NCBI GenBank assembly: GCA_012861695.1
Contig: JAAOOA010000100.1
Location: 593,001-657,000, forward strand
From: Trematomus loennbergii
Taxonomy: Eukaryota > Chordata > Actinopteri > Perciformes > Nototheniidae
DNA length: 64,000 bases
Reading direction: 5' to 3'
Below, piece after piece: positions 46,279 to 58,563 of the stretch (positions are counted from its first letter, which is position 1; the number at the start of each line of letters is the position of its first letter). The position numbers and the translations under genes were made by a program. The notes under the pieces were generated by a model, which had not been told where the DNA came from, did not search any database, and saw nothing but the letters and a program-made list of their open reading frames with translations.

Positions 46279-47121
46279 TCTCTTAAGGACGACGGTCCCC
46301 CCAGTGGACCCCCCCCCCACCATTTTTTTTCGAGACTGTGTCTCAGGGCTTCTTAACATTTAAGAAACTATTAATGTGTAGCACCAGATTAACGGGAAGA
46401 ATCTCAGCTAACTGAAGATATGAACAATTTTTACCAAAACAAAACACAAGGGTAATACCAAGCCTCTGAATTAGCACTAAGAGAAAAAATGCTAACGCAC
46501 TTTAGCACAGAACTCAAGATAAAGATACCCTTATTACTTATCGTAGCTGCACATACAATATATCCGATTAAAGCTGAGACTCCACAGATTATATAGGTAT
46601 AGTATCATCACTGAGCGATCCGAACTCGCGACAGGGGAAGCAAACACAGACATCACAACACGTACCTTTACGGAGCTTTTACGGGAGATCGTCTCACGTA
46701 GCTGTCAATCTGATCAAAAGACGTGTTCAATGGCATTAAAACGAGAAAAAACGCGGCTGAATCGGTTGATCCATAGGTTAATAATGTATCTGTGGCTTTG
46801 AAAAAATTATTTATAATCCATAATTCAATTTTTATGTAAAAATCGTAGGGCAAAAAAGTTAGCTGCTAATGGTAGCCAACAGAGTGTATGCAGCTTCCGG
46901 TTTTGGTCACGCGTCACTCTCACTCCTTATTTGTTAACGTGTTGGTGTGTATAGAACTTTCCCTCGATTCCATTGGCTCTAGCGGTTATAAAGATATTTC
47001 ATTCATCAAAATCGACCAAGGGGGGCCAGAGATATGGAAAATCTGAGAAGATATGGTCATTTGTTCTGGGAATGTCATTTTCGAGCCTGAGACCTGAAAA
47101 ACAGGCTCAGGGCTTAACAGG
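46279..47121. mobile_element. TTAA-flanked piggyBac-like MITE, copy 4
   Basis: TTAA at 46275-46278 and 47122-47125; same orientation as copy 1 and clearly similar, with an internal deletion near 47040. The left end is mutated (TCTCTTAAGG), the right end keeps CTTAACAGG. Confidence 0.75.
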
Positions 47122-47125
47122 TTAA

Positions 47126-47602
47126 AGAAACATTAATCTGGTTGATTTTTTATTTTCAGGATTGAATGTTCAAACCAAGGCCTTAAACCTGGCATTTCAT
47201 AAGAAAGTGACTAATATATAAACCAAATGTAATATTGGATCAAATACTACACCAAATGGACAGACACAGATTAAAAATAAAGTCCCCTGGTTTGTCTCTA
47301 GAGACAAAAAATCCGTCACTAGATGTCAATCATTGTACCAATACGGTTTATATAATAACATATTATTATTAATATTATTATTATAGTAAAAGGGCTCGCT
47401 TTGGCAGAAACCTGATCCATACAGGCAGCCCTAAATAATAACAAGTAACCATCATCTGTCGTTGTTTTTTTTTGTTAATTTCATCTTGTTTTCACAGAGC
47501 TGTGCAAATGAATTTCCCCTGGGGACAATAAATCTAAACTAATTTAATATTCAATCCCACACTTGGCGATTGAGAACATAAATCGTAACTAACCTCGTTT
47601 AA
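47126..47602. other. Non-coding, LINE-like 3' tail
   Basis: No gene is seen. CCCTGGGGACAATAAATCTA near 47518 is a typical retroposon 3' end. Confidence 0.35.
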
Positions 47603-48438
47603 AGTGGACCTATCATGCTATATTTAAATGATATATTGTAGGGCCATACCTATATAAGGTATATTTATACGTTTTTGTTTTCAAAATACCAAACAGATCA
47701 TGCATTTTAGCCATGCCTCATTTCGCTCTATTTGCTGTTCTCCAGCACTGTTTTTGCACGGGGCTGATTCTGTGAGCTGCAGCTGACCACGCCCCCCTGC
47801 AGGAGAGGGGAGCCGATCTGATCAAGTCAGAAGAGGGGGAGAAAAATAGATCTCCGTCCTCCGTGTTTTATTATAGCCTATTATTATATAGAGTCGTTAT
47901 TCATTTGTTTTAAAGCTCAATAAATAACAAAGAAGACCTTTGGCCGGCACTTTTCTAATTTTGTCCGGAAGATTTAAACTTTAACGGACATCTTGACCGG
48001 CGAAAGAAAACCTAACTGAAACTCTGCCTCACAGTCCCCTCGTTCCTTGGAAGAGGCGGAGAGGTGGGTGTTTGTCATCTGCTGGTGGACTAACCGGAGA
48101 GAATTACAGTGCTTGCCTCGACGGGGAGGGATTGCATTGAATTAAAGCAGCAGGAGCAAACGCTTGCCTCAGGGAGGGAGAAAAAAAGCCACAGCGGAGA
48201 ATAAACAGAAGGGTAACCATAGTAACTATGGTTATGGGAGTCTTCTTCGCTGCTTTTGTGGCAGACTACAGCGCCACTTACAGGCCTGGCATATGTAATA
48301 CAGCGTCTCCAGCGCTTTCGAGCGGCAATGGCCGGCCGTGGCCCAACCCCACATTCCCCTGATAGGTGGAGAGTTAGCCGTAGCGCCACTTCATGTATAA
48401 AAGACGTACAAAAGTGCATTTTGCATGATAGGTCCCCT
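47603..48438. mobile_element. TTAA-flanked MITE (AGTGGACCTATCATGC ends), copy 1
   Basis: 836 bp, TTAA at 47599-47602 and 48439-48442. Ends AGTGGACCTATCATGC and, reverse complemented, AGGGGACCTATCATGC. A shorter relative is at 50439-50922. No transposase is seen. Confidence 0.8.
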
Positions 48439-48442
48439 TTAA

Positions 48443-48643
48443 AGCACTTTTGTTGTAATACTATGGATTTAGTTGACACTACTAATTTAATGTTTAATTT
48501 AATGTTTATTTTATTATCTTTTATTTTTAAAGACTGATTTTAAATGCCATTTTCTTAATGTCTTCCATTTTTGTAAAGCACTTTGAATTGCCTTGTGTTG
48601 AAAGGTGCTATATAAATAAACTTGCCTTGCCTTGCCTTGCCTT
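48443..48643 (+). mobile_element. L2-like LINE 3'UTR tail
   Basis: TTTGTAAAGCACTTTGAATT followed by GTGCTATATAAATAAA and a (CTTGC)n tail at about 48620-48643, the usual 3' end of fish L2-type LINEs. Confidence 0.65.
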
Positions 48644-48649
48644 ACTAGC

Positions 48650-49228
48650 CGAGTTTCTTTTGTCCAATAACTCGCAGGCAGGTACATTGAATTAGAAGTA
48701 GAAGTCGAAGAAGAAGTAGAAAAAGTAGTAGAAGAAGAAATAAGCTAACGCTACAAAAAGGCACAACACTGTTACTCTGTTTTTACTGACATGTAACATT
48801 TTATTTCACCTTGCTCTATGTTTTTTAACGCACATTCAAAAACGGGAACATTTTCGGGAGTTTCAACCGGGTACCGGCCACCGGAAACGGGACGTTTTGG
48901 TCACCCATCCGACTGTGTTTACAGCTAAGCACACACGCTAACATTAATCAAGACTACAAGCTCACTTGGGGTTGAGGCTTTTTTACACCTTGCTTGACTG
49001 CCTGCCCATATATCTGATCTAAACAAAGTAACGTGTATTGGGGGAAATAATTATTTAAAGTTATTTAATAATTGTGACATTTATTGTACTTTTTGATGGA
49101 TGAATGATGCTCAAAGTGAGGGGGCAAAGAATACAACTGAGGGGGCAGTACCCCCTTTTGCCCCCTCATGGCGCCGGGCCCGCTCGGAAGACATGTCCTA
49201 CCAAGGAAGCGTCCTCGACATTGAGAAA
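48650..49228. other. Non-coding, GAAGAA-rich then unassigned
   Basis: A purine-rich AGAAGAAGTAGA stretch lies at 48685-48740. No gene is seen. Confidence 0.35.
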
Positions 49229-49645
49229 TCTCCCAGCTGTGTGTGTCACTCTTTAGTGTCCCCTGGTCTCCAGCTGTGTGCGTCACTCTTTAGTGTCCCC
49301 TGGTCTCCCAGCTGTGTGCGTCACTTTTTAGTGTCCCTTGGTCTTCCAGCTGTGTGCGTTACTTTTTAGTGTCCCCTGGTCTCCAGCTGTGTGCGTCACT
49401 TTTGAGTGTCCCCTGGTCTCCCAGCTGTGTGCGTCACTTTTTAGTGTCCCCTGGTCTCCAGCTGTGTGCGTCACTTTTGAGTGTCCCCTGGTCTCCCAGC
49501 TGTGTGCGTCACTTTTTAGTGTCCCTTGGTCTTCCAGCTGTGTGCGTCACTTTTTAGTGTCCCCTGGTCTTCCAGTTGTGTGTGTCACTTTTTAGTGTCC
49601 CCTGGTCTCCAGCTGTGTGCGTCACTTTTTAGTGTCCCCTGGTCT
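49229..49645. repeat. 38-bp minisatellite, second array (~11 units)
   Basis: The same unit as at 15031-15945 with more base changes (CACTTTTTAG for CACTCTTTAG). The last unit runs directly into an OB exon fragment. Confidence 0.9.
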
Positions 49646-49761
49646 CCAAGCAGAGCAAAGACCTTTCAGTCAGAGACGTCCTTCTTCTTAACAACATGAA
49701 GCCCAATGAGTACTTTAGGAAAGTGTCTCTCAACTCAACTCAGTTCACCAAAATCACCAAG
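49646..49761 (+). pseudogene. Truncated OB exon 2 fused to a minisatellite
   Basis: Matches the last ~115 bp of exon 39886-40116 (KQSKDLSVRDVLLLNNMKPN onwards) with its GTACCT donor and the next ~90 bp of intron, including an empty TTAA. The first half of the exon and its acceptor are replaced by the 38-bp minisatellite, so it cannot splice normally. The frame is still open, implying a young event. Confidence 0.75.
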
Positions 49762-50434
49762 GTACCTGCAGTGAGTCATGTTTAATCTGTGATGACAGCT
49801 TTCCTCAAAATGTCAAATTCTGACTTTTTCCTTAAAATTCTGACTTTTTCAAAAACATCAAGCTGACAAATAATACAAAAATAAAATGCCATTCAATTAA
49901 ACAAAAATTATAAGAAATAAATATTTCCATCATAATCTTTACTATTTATTTTCTTCTTTTTTTCTCAAATGTATTTAATAATTTCACTTTATTTAACTGT
50001 TATTTAAAATGTATTTATTTTATACAAGACACACTTTTATAATATGTTAATGAGATCCTGTTCACAATAAATGAAACTTAAGTAAGGTTTATTTTGGGCC
50101 AAACCATTCTTCACTGGAGGGGGGGACTGACTGGATGTCATGAGGGATTAACCCCCCCACCCCTCTCCCTTATATATTTGTACTATTCCAAATCGACAGG
50201 GCAGCAAATCAAGATTTCATTTGGCACGATCCAAACCAGTAGCGTGGCTAGGGGAAGCCAATAATACGTCGTGTTGGGGTGGTCAATGTAATAACGTAAC
50301 CAGATGAGTTATTACAGCGCCCGGTATCATTTTACACACATTTGTATCATACAGATGCAGGACTTGCACACGCCTGTTATCTAACCGACAGGACCGCACG
50401 CAATCTCCAGCCGAAACTCTCTTGTCTTATTAAT
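49762..50434. other. Intron copy then dispersed block
   Basis: 49762-49855 copies intron sequence after the OB exon. From 49857 the block seen at 6840 and 18700 follows. No gene is seen. Confidence 0.5.
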
Positions 50435-50438
50435 TTAA

Positions 50439-50922
50439 AGTGGACCTATCATGCTATATTTGAATAATATAGTGTAGGACCATAATATAAGGCATATTTA
50501 TACTTTTTTTTTTCAAAATACCAAACAGATCATGCATTTTAGCCATGCCTCATTTTGCTCAATTTGACATTTTTTAGATCTGTTTTAGCAAGGGCAGATT
50601 ATGTGAGAACAGCACCATCTACAGCCTGGCATATGTACTACAGCGTCTCCAGCGCTTTCGAACGGCAATGGCCGTGGCTGTCTCCTCCTGATTGGTGGAG
50701 TTGGCCCAATAACCGTAGCGCCACTGTCCTGACGTCAGGACAGTGTTCAAATCTGGATCAGTTTTTATCAGATCCGTTGCAGCCCCTTTTTGAGAGATTT
50801 GGGTATGGAGGAAAATAGAGAGGGTTGTGTTTTCTGACACTTGGTGAGTTCCCTGGAACACCGGGGACACCTATTCATGTATAAAAGACGTACAAAAGTG
50901 CATTTTGCATGATAGGTCCCCT
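50439..50922. mobile_element. TTAA-flanked MITE (AGTGGACCTATCATGC ends), copy 2
   Basis: 484 bp, TTAA at 50435-50438 and 50923-50926, same ends as 47603-48438 with a shorter body. Confidence 0.8.
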
Positions 50923-50929
50923 TTAAGCA

Positions 50930-52384
50930 TTTTCTTTCTTTTCTTAATTTACGCAGCAAACTGTTCACCATAACATCTAGAGGGGAGCTGTTTCACTCTT
51001 TGTAAAATACTCAATGAGAATGGGGGAGAGATCAAGCCCCCAGGAAGTGCGCCGGACTCTGAGGAAAATATTTGTTGTGTCCAAATGGCGGTACTGCAAC
51101 TCAGTCCGTGACGTCCCTGGGCCCGGAAATACTTTTTCCCATTGACTAACATGGGGAAAGAGGCGGCTAATTTTGTTTTAACCAAATAAACTACCCAGTA
51201 TGAACATTTGTATAGCCCTTATTAAAAACATTAGGTCCTCAAGTTGTAAAATGTGCTAATAACGTTATTCTGAGAGTTATTTTCCTCGGCATTATGAATG
51301 CTCACCTGAGAGTGGGAGCTCGGGGGCGGGGCTTAAGGGGCAACTCAACTGCGCATGCTCTATGAGCGCACATACGGGTACTTCTGCTCTGACAGCCAGG
51401 CATGCTGGGTAATCTGTGACGTTTTGCTCTCTCAAAAGTTGGGCCATTTTGCCTTCATGCGCCAATGAGCAGCTCTCATAGGAAAGAACGAGACCCACGC
51501 TGTATCCAGTTCTTATTATACATCCATGGGAGAGATGGGCCGGCAGCAACACACAGCAAAGAAGAATTACCGAAAGTAACAGCCTGTCCTCCTACGAAAA
51601 ACAACCAAATAGGTTGATTGTTCAGCAGATTATTACGACCATAGACTGTATATATAAATGGACCTAGGGTCCGTGACGTCACCCATAGGATTCTGCAGAG
51701 TTGCCGAGAAGCCCTTAGTAGGCGGAGTCGGCCACTAACGGCTCGACAGTGACGTCAGAGTCTAACTCCCGCCTGCTCCAGCCCGCTCCAAATAAGGGCA
51801 AAGAGGCGGAGCCGAGGCGGGACCTGCTGCCTCCGAACTGGAAGTAAACAGAGCTAGCTCAGGCTAAGAAGCTAAGCTAACATGAAATACATGCATACCA
51901 AGTTACTGCGTGGCACTTTGGTTTTGATAAAACAGTGTAGTTCCCCTATATAAACGTTACATTCATAATCAAATGAGACAATCTGCAAGAGAATTAGCTA
52001 TTTTTTGTTATTATTAATGCTTCTCATCACGTTAATAAAATAAAAGAAGTACCGATACATAGCAGAACAATTGTGGTGATGTTCAGCTTAATAAGCCTTG
52101 TTCAACATAATTTATTTAGCTAATACTACAGCGGGATGCAGGCGAACCAATTCCGCGTTTCGCTGCATTCCTTGATCTCCAGTTATAACGCCGGACTCCG
52201 CCGCCCGGAGCTGGACGCCGGCTGGAACTAGCCCCCTGCGGCTCCGTTAGCTCCGGCGGCCACCACTGGGATAATTGGGTCCCCTTTTAACATTTGCTCC
52301 CGTTTAGCATTATGGGCGTCATAGCCATATACTATAAAAGTCTTACCCAAGGCTGAATCATAAAGGGTTACGTCCTTAGCTGGC
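50930..52384. other. Non-coding, repeat scraps
   Basis: No gene is seen. ATAGACTGTATATATAAA at about 51644 also occurs near 11103 and is part of a common fish repeat; the stretch to about 51850 (GTCCGTGACGTCACCC) belongs to it. Confidence 0.35.
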
Positions 52385-52387
52385 TAA

Positions 52388-53511
52388 TAGAGTGGCGAAG
52401 TCCCTCCCCTTCCGGTGGATCTCCATGGGACCTTATTTCGGAAAAATTATGTATTGAAGTCAATGGAGAGAGAAAGATTATCTTTCGATCCCGTTTGAAT
52501 TGTGCCACGAATTACACATATGATGTTTGTCAATTTAAAAGATAATTTTGCAAGTCAAAAAAAAACTGTCGTAAAACTGTGAAGTAACACATTTGTTTGT
52601 GTGACGCTCAATGAACTACATCTCTGGTCTCACAGAACAACACACGTCACCAAGATGGCCGTCACTACTGTCTTGTCAACAAAACGATTGACTACCCTCA
52701 CTATCACCACAATGAAACACGTCCTGAAGAAAGTCATGCAAAGCTGCCTGCCTGCCTTCCTTCGATTCTCTCTGAACTGCCTGGTCTTTTTAATGTTTAA
52801 TGTCAACCATTTGTGCAGATAGCATGAAGTAGAGAAGATCGCTAGCGTTAGCGTTAGCATTTCTCCCCCGGGCTTAAATTGTGTATTATAGAATGATCAC
52901 ACCGGTGTGACAGTACTCTTCAAAGGGTTCACGAAATATGACTACTACTCTTACTGTTTAACATTTTGGGTTACTTAATGTTACTTCATGTTAAGGCTAA
53001 TACAAATGACAAGGCTGTAATGCTAACTAACGTGCTAGCTACTAGCTAGCTTGATCCAGACACTCCTGGTCCTTTCATCAGACGGGAAGCGAAAGAACGA
53101 GCAAGACCCATTGCTGGTATGAACAACCTGGTACTAAGCACACAGGCATCTTGTTAAAGTTATCTTATCTTAGCCAGCGCCATATAGATAGATTCTATCT
53201 ATATGGCGCTGATCTTAGCTATCTCTTAGTGGAGGAAAACAATTGTGACATCACCTACGCGACTCTGGGATTTGTAGTCTTTCTAGTTGCGTATTTTCAT
53301 AGTCTTATATTTCAACAGTTTTACGACAAACTGTGACTTTTTGACATGGAAATGATTTTTTAAGACTGATAAACATCATATGTGTAATTCATGGCACAAT
53401 TCAAACGGGATCGAAAGATACGTTTTCTCTCTCCATTGACTTCAATACATTATTTTTTCCGAAATAAGGTCCCATGGGGCGGAAGTAGATGGGCGTGACT
53501 TCGCCACTCTA
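52388..53511. mobile_element. Long-TIR MITE, TAA-flanked
   Basis: 1124 bp with ~190-bp inverted arms (52388-52590 and 53318-53511) starting TAGAGTGGCGAAGTC. TAA flanks both sides (52385-52387 and 53512-53514), as in PIF/Harbinger elements. It contains a perfect 37-bp palindrome at 53175-53211. Confidence 0.75.
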
Positions 53512-53514
53512 TAA

Positions 53515-53813
53515 GCTACATAACAAGCTAAGCTAACAAGCACACAAACACCTGCTAACGGGGTTAACATGTATAATATTATCATTTTAGACTTCTTGGA
53601 AGTTCTGTTAGTACATTCAAGCGCACAGCACGACATTTAAATTGTCTGGTATTTGTAACAATATTCCCTAAAAGGCACAATCACCACGAACACGGCTAAA
53701 GGGTCAAGTACAGTAACTACAACTTACTAACGTTGTAGCCTAGCAGAGTGGACAAGTTGCTGTTAGCTGACAGTGAGGCACGTACCTGTCCATCAAAGTG
53801 ACCACGCCCTAAT
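53515..53813. other. Non-coding, nothing recognised
   Basis: About 300 bp with no gene or clear repeat. Confidence 0.3.
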
Positions 53814-55920
53814 TTATGCAAACACTTTAAGACCTAATATAAATAAAAGGGTCGCGTTAGAAAACAATTCACTCACAGATTCATAATCATGAAGGTGGAA
53901 TCTAACTATATCCATAATAATATTTATTGCATCCTGGGGTAGAAACATGTTTTTTTCTGCTGTAAAATTGGGCATTTTAACATGGGGGTCTATGGAAATT
54001 GCGACCAGGTTCGATTTACCAGCCACGTGTTTAATGTCTGTGGTGAACTCTGAGATGTAAGACAGCTGCCGCTGCTGACGTGCAGACCAAGGCTCAGCCA
54101 CTTTTGACATGGCGAACGTGAGCGGTTTGTGGTTGACAAACGCCGTCAATTCCCGGCCTTCCAGCAAAAAAACGGGGAAGTGCCGCACCGCCAGCCAGAG
54201 TCCAAGGAGCTCTCGGTCAAAAGCGCTGTACCTGCATTCCCTGGGCGTCAGCTAACGGCTGAAAAAGGCGAGTGGCTGCCAAGCGCCCTCCACCCACTGC
54301 TCGTGCACCGCACCAACGGCGTAGTCCGATGCGTCTGTGGTAATGGAGATGGGAGCCGTGGATGATGGGTGTGCCAACAGAGCCGCCTGAGCCAACGCGG
54401 TCTTGACTTCCGTAAAAGCAGACTCAGCTTCCGCCGTCCAGGTCGATCGCCTGGATGGGGGTCGTACCCTTCAAAGCCTCATACAGCGGCCGCATAATGT
54501 GGGCGGCCCGGGCGATGAAACGGTGGTAGAAAGTCACCACCCCCAGGAACTCACGGAGTGACCGGGCTGTGAGCGGGAGGAAACGCCGCAACAGCCTCGA
54601 CCTTCGCCGGCAGGGGTGCTGCCCTTGGTGACGCGGTGTCCGAGGAAGTCAATGTCAAAACCCCGAACTGGCACTTTGCAGGATTGATTATCAACCCGTG
54701 TTGACTGAGCCTCGTGAAAAGGGCTCGGAGGTGCGACAGGTTGCTCGTCCACTGAAGCGCTGGCGACGAGTATGTCGTCCAGCTAAATGAACACAAACGG
54801 CAGGTCCCGTAGCACGAATCCATCAGGCGCTGGAACTGTTGAGCGTGTTCTTGAGCCCAAAAGGCATCTGCAGGAACTCGAAAAGTCCAAACGGCGTTAT
54901 CACTGCCGTCTTAGGGACGTCCAGGGGATGCATGGGCACCTGGTGGTATCCGCGCACCAGGTCCACTTTAGAAAACACCAATGTACCGGCCAGATGTGCT
55001 GAAAAGTCTTGAATGTGCGGCACCGGGTAGCGGTCAGGTGTCGTGGCGTCGTTGAGGCGGCGGTCCCCGCACGGGCGCCAACCGCCGTTCGGCTTAGGAA
55101 CGACGTGTAGAGGAGAGGCCCAAGGACTGTCAGAACGGCGGACGATACCCAGGCGTTCCATGGTTGAAAACTCCGCCCTCGCTACTGCGAGCTTAGAAGG
55201 GTTCAACCGCCGGGCCCTGGCGTAGACTGGGGGACCGTCGGTGGTGACGTGGTGCTCCACCCCATGCTTGGTGGTGAGCGCGGAGAAGGGGGTAGCGTCA
55301 GGTCTGGAAATTCGGCCAACAGCCTGAGAAACATGTCCGCTCCCGACAGCGAGCCTGACAGCCCGTCGTACGCTGCCTTGCCCAGTGTACACACGAGGGA
55401 GGAAAACGTCAAGGCATCAACCAAGCGTTTATTTTTAACGTCCACCAGGAGTCTGTGAGCACATAAAAAGTCTGCCCCGAGAGGGGAAAAGAAATGTCTG
55501 CGTCACAAAATCCCAGCTGAACCGCTGTCCTCCAATACACAAACACATAGGCCTCACGCCGTACGTGCGAATGGGGCCGCCATTAGCCGTCGTCAACCGC
55601 GGTCCATGTCCCCCACGAGCGACGTCTTCCCTCGAAGCAGGAACACACTCCGTTGAGCTCCCGTGTCACACAGAAACAAGCTTCCTGAGACTCTGTCGCT
55701 GACGAAGAGAAGCCTGCTTGTGCCACCAACGCTCAGGGCCACTACCGAGCGCTGGCCCGAACCGCACGTGGTAAAAACACTCACCTGTGTCCCCACGCCG
55801 GCCTGCCACTGTCGCGTCCAGCCTCCCCCAAGGCTTCTTAACTGTCGAGGGGCCGCTGAGTGTCACAGCCAACACCTCCGCACCGGGCTGCTGGGTAGCC
55901 AAGAAAAAACGGTCGACGCT
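53814..55920 (-). mobile_element. Ty3/gypsy retrotransposon fragment, disrupted
   Basis: Reading along the minus strand: a capsid C-terminal CFYHVRFG motif (about 55800), a protease with LFLCDTGAQRSVF (about 55670), a reverse transcriptase with RADGG-like WRPCGDRRLND and FSKVDLVRGYHQVPMHP (about 55080-54950) and the FGLFEFLQMPFGLKN block, the LDDILV catalytic box (about 54775), then RNase H with FVNHKPLTFAMSK (about 54130). Frames are broken in several places, and the codon before LDDILV is a TAG (54783-54785). No integrase or LTR was recognised. It is a dead partial copy. Confidence 0.8.
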
Positions 55921-56469
55921 ACAATACTAATTGTGGGCTTATCATGTTGATTGGGCCACAACATAAAAAGAAAAAAATTTCTCGCTCTCTCCAGAGGGGC
56001 AGGTCAGCCAAAAAGGGCAAACGGGCCATTGCCCGGGCAAGATTAGCCCGTACCTGTGCACGTCCCTGGTGTTGGCTTATCAGGCGTCCGCAGCTCACAG
56101 CCAAAGTGGGCGTGGGAGCGAGCGAGCGAGAGAGATAAATGCAATTTATGTAAACAAATTAGTTCCAATGCACTCCTTTATAATTATTGGGATAAACAGG
56201 TTTGAAATCATTCCAATGTATACTATAGGACAGTAACCAAAAATATCGTTTAAAACTGGAGAAATAAAAAAAAAAGCATGAATAAGTAAATGTTAAGGTA
56301 AAATAAGATGAATGAACAACCAAAATAAAATAAGTTATATTTATTTGTTGTTGGCTATGGGTTATTGGTTATGTTCACATACTTATTTGGTTATTAAAAT
56401 GTAAACCGATCTTTTTCATATTGGTGTTTAGAGTTGTAGTCCCCTATATCTAATCAATAGTAATTGTGT
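55921..56469. other. Non-coding, AT-rich
   Basis: About 55930-56140 looks like part of an unassigned repeat (GGGCCATTGCCCGGGCAAG); the rest is AT-rich. No gene is seen. Confidence 0.3.
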
Positions 56470-56477
56470 GCTCAAAG

Positions 56478-57899
56478 CAGTGTTGTAGTCAAGTCACCAA
56501 TTCACGAGTCCAAGTCACTCTCGAGTCACCACTCTTCGAGTCCGAGTCCAAGTCCGAGTCACCCAAGGAGTGTCCGAATCCGAGTCCAAGTCTGAGTCAC
56601 CAAGGGAGAGTCGTAGTCGAGTCCGAGTCCAAGTCCGAGTCACCCAAGGAGTGTCCGAGTCGAGTCCGAGTCCGAGTCATCATTACATATGTTTGAGTCC
56701 GAGTCCAAGTCTGAGTCACCTAAGAAGAGTCCAAGTCGAGTCCGAGTCACAAGTCTTCATGTATTAGTCTTCGTGGATATATGTGTTGAAATGTAGCTGC
56801 TCCTCTACATTGTTGTTTTAGCGCAGGGCTGCTGTACAGACCGACGTTAACAGCAGCCCTGTCTGTGCACACGGAGACCGACTCTGTCGTCCGGTGAACA
56901 AACCGCCTTCTGGAAAAGCTTCACATTTACGGCGGTACGCAAATGCGCTTTGTGACACAAGTGACGGTACGCATTTCAGATTGTTGCCGCGCATGCGTAC
57001 CTGCGTACCAGTTATGTGCACCTCTGACTATACAAATATAAAGCTTATTACTAATATTAATATATTAATATTATTATTATTATTGTAAATTACCTATAAT
57101 ATGTCTAACTATATTTAAAATGAGTTACCTTTTAGAGAAGTGATTATATTTGTATGCCAATATTTTTCTATGGTAAAGTTTTCGTTTTGCACTTTTATTT
57201 TGATAGTAATAAGATCGGGACTCTTATTTTGAAGGAACTTTTACCGGTTAAATCGGTTTACTGATGAAGATTAAGCCCCAGAAAGCACATGGCTACTTAG
57301 CATGCAAAATTATGTCATTCTGCATGTTAAGTAGCCATGTGCTTTCGTGTTATCGGCTGAATCTTTATTTATTGATTCGATCACGTTACTCTAATGATAG
57401 TGTTCAAGACAGCCTATATGTCTGAACTCGAGAGTAATGTTACGGAGCCTTCTCTTCAATATTTTTCCACATAACGAGCATTTTGCGCTGCTCTTTTCCA
57501 ATGTGGAAGCAGAATGTGTGAAAGCATACAGCACGATGCAGGGTGTGTCTCTAGACAGCTTTAGACTGGAATAGCGGGGCCAAAGTACGTGAACTCGCTT
57601 CGCAGTGCACACGCCAGGATAGAGGACATCAGACTCCAGAGAAAACTTGCTCGAGTCCGAGTCCAAGTCGGCGCGTCAATGTACAAGTCAAGTCGAGTCA
57701 TCGTGGGGGAAAAATTCACGAGTCCGAGTCCAAGTCATCGTACGCCAGAATTCACAAGTCTGAGTCCGAGTCCAAGTCATCGTGCGCGAGAATTCACGAG
57801 TCCAAGTCCGAGTCGCGTCAATCAGTGCGCGAGTCCGAGTCAAGTCACGAGTCCCGAAAATCGACACTGGAGTCCGACTCGAGTCCGAGTCCATCTCTG
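56478..57899. mobile_element. GAGTCCGAGTCCAAGTC-rich hAT-like element, copy 2
   Basis: 1422 bp, flanked by a perfect GCTCAAAG duplication (56470-56477 and 57900-57907), opposite orientation to 44325-45105. Ends CAGTGTTGTAGTC and CCATCTCTG. It holds the same hairpin at 57281-57346 and a longer middle part. Confidence 0.85.
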
Positions 57900-57907
57900 G
57901 CTCAAAG

Positions 57908-58260
57908 TGCACCAGATTGAAGCATTTTACTTTAAAATGTTCTAACATTTCTTCCCAGGGGGGCATACCCCCGGACCCCCCTAGAGGATGTGATGTCCAC
58001 CCCCAATTAAAACATGTTCATACAATACTGAATACATTTGAAACCTTCTTTATGTATAACCAACGTGTCAATACGTTTCTGTTTTTGTAGTGTATCGGTC
58101 TTTTGTAGAGATTTTTCATTTATTCTTTATATATTCTATTGTGTATTCCTTGGATATTTTATCTTTTTCTACTGTACGATTTTCTGGCAGGGGGGCGTCA
58201 GCTAAAATCTCGCCTAGGCAGCAAATTGGTTAGAACCGGCCCTGCAAATGACTAATACGC
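57908..58260. mobile_element. Fragment of another hAT-like element
   Basis: GGGGGGCATACCCCCGGACC near 57959 and GGTTAGAACCGGCCCTG near 58230 are typical of a fish hAT family with CAGGGCCGG ends. Copy 2 of the hexamer element lies at its edge. Confidence 0.4.
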
Positions 58261-58284
58261 ATGCCAAATGCATTACATTACATG

Positions 58285-58460
58285 TCATTTGTTAGACGCT
58301 TTTATCCAAAGCGACTTACATACTCAATACTGTGGACAATCCCCACAGGAGCAATTTGGGGGGAAGTGTCTCAGGGACACAACGACATGCTGACTGCAGT
58401 GGAACTCGAACTTGCTACCTGATTTGAAGTCCAGCACACTACCACTGAGCCACAGCTTCC
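58285..58460 (-). mobile_element. tRNA-derived SINE
   Basis: On the minus strand: tRNA-like head with GGCTCAGTGG and GTTCGAGTTCCACT, body GTCCCTGAGACACTTCCCCC and the conserved fish SINE tail TAAGTCGCTTTGGATAAAAG. Same family as 32640-32800. Confidence 0.7.
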
Positions 58461-58537
58461 CTATTGTTACTGTGAAGTTGACATTTTAAAATGTTATGTT
58501 TGTAAAGTGTCCTTCTGTTTCCCTCTGTTTCCCGCAG

Positions 58538-58563
58538 ATCATCAGCCACAAATGCGAGACGAG
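58538..58563 (+). CDS. Mini-exon DHQPQMRDE (or terminal DHQPQMRDEVR)
   Basis: A 26-bp exon after CCCTCTGTTTCCCGCAG, before GTGAGA. Entered in phase 1 it reads DHQPQMRDE and leaves phase 0, the entry phase of PYD5 at 60290. If the donor is skipped, it ends two codons later at TAG. Weak, but the acceptor is strong. Confidence 0.4.
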
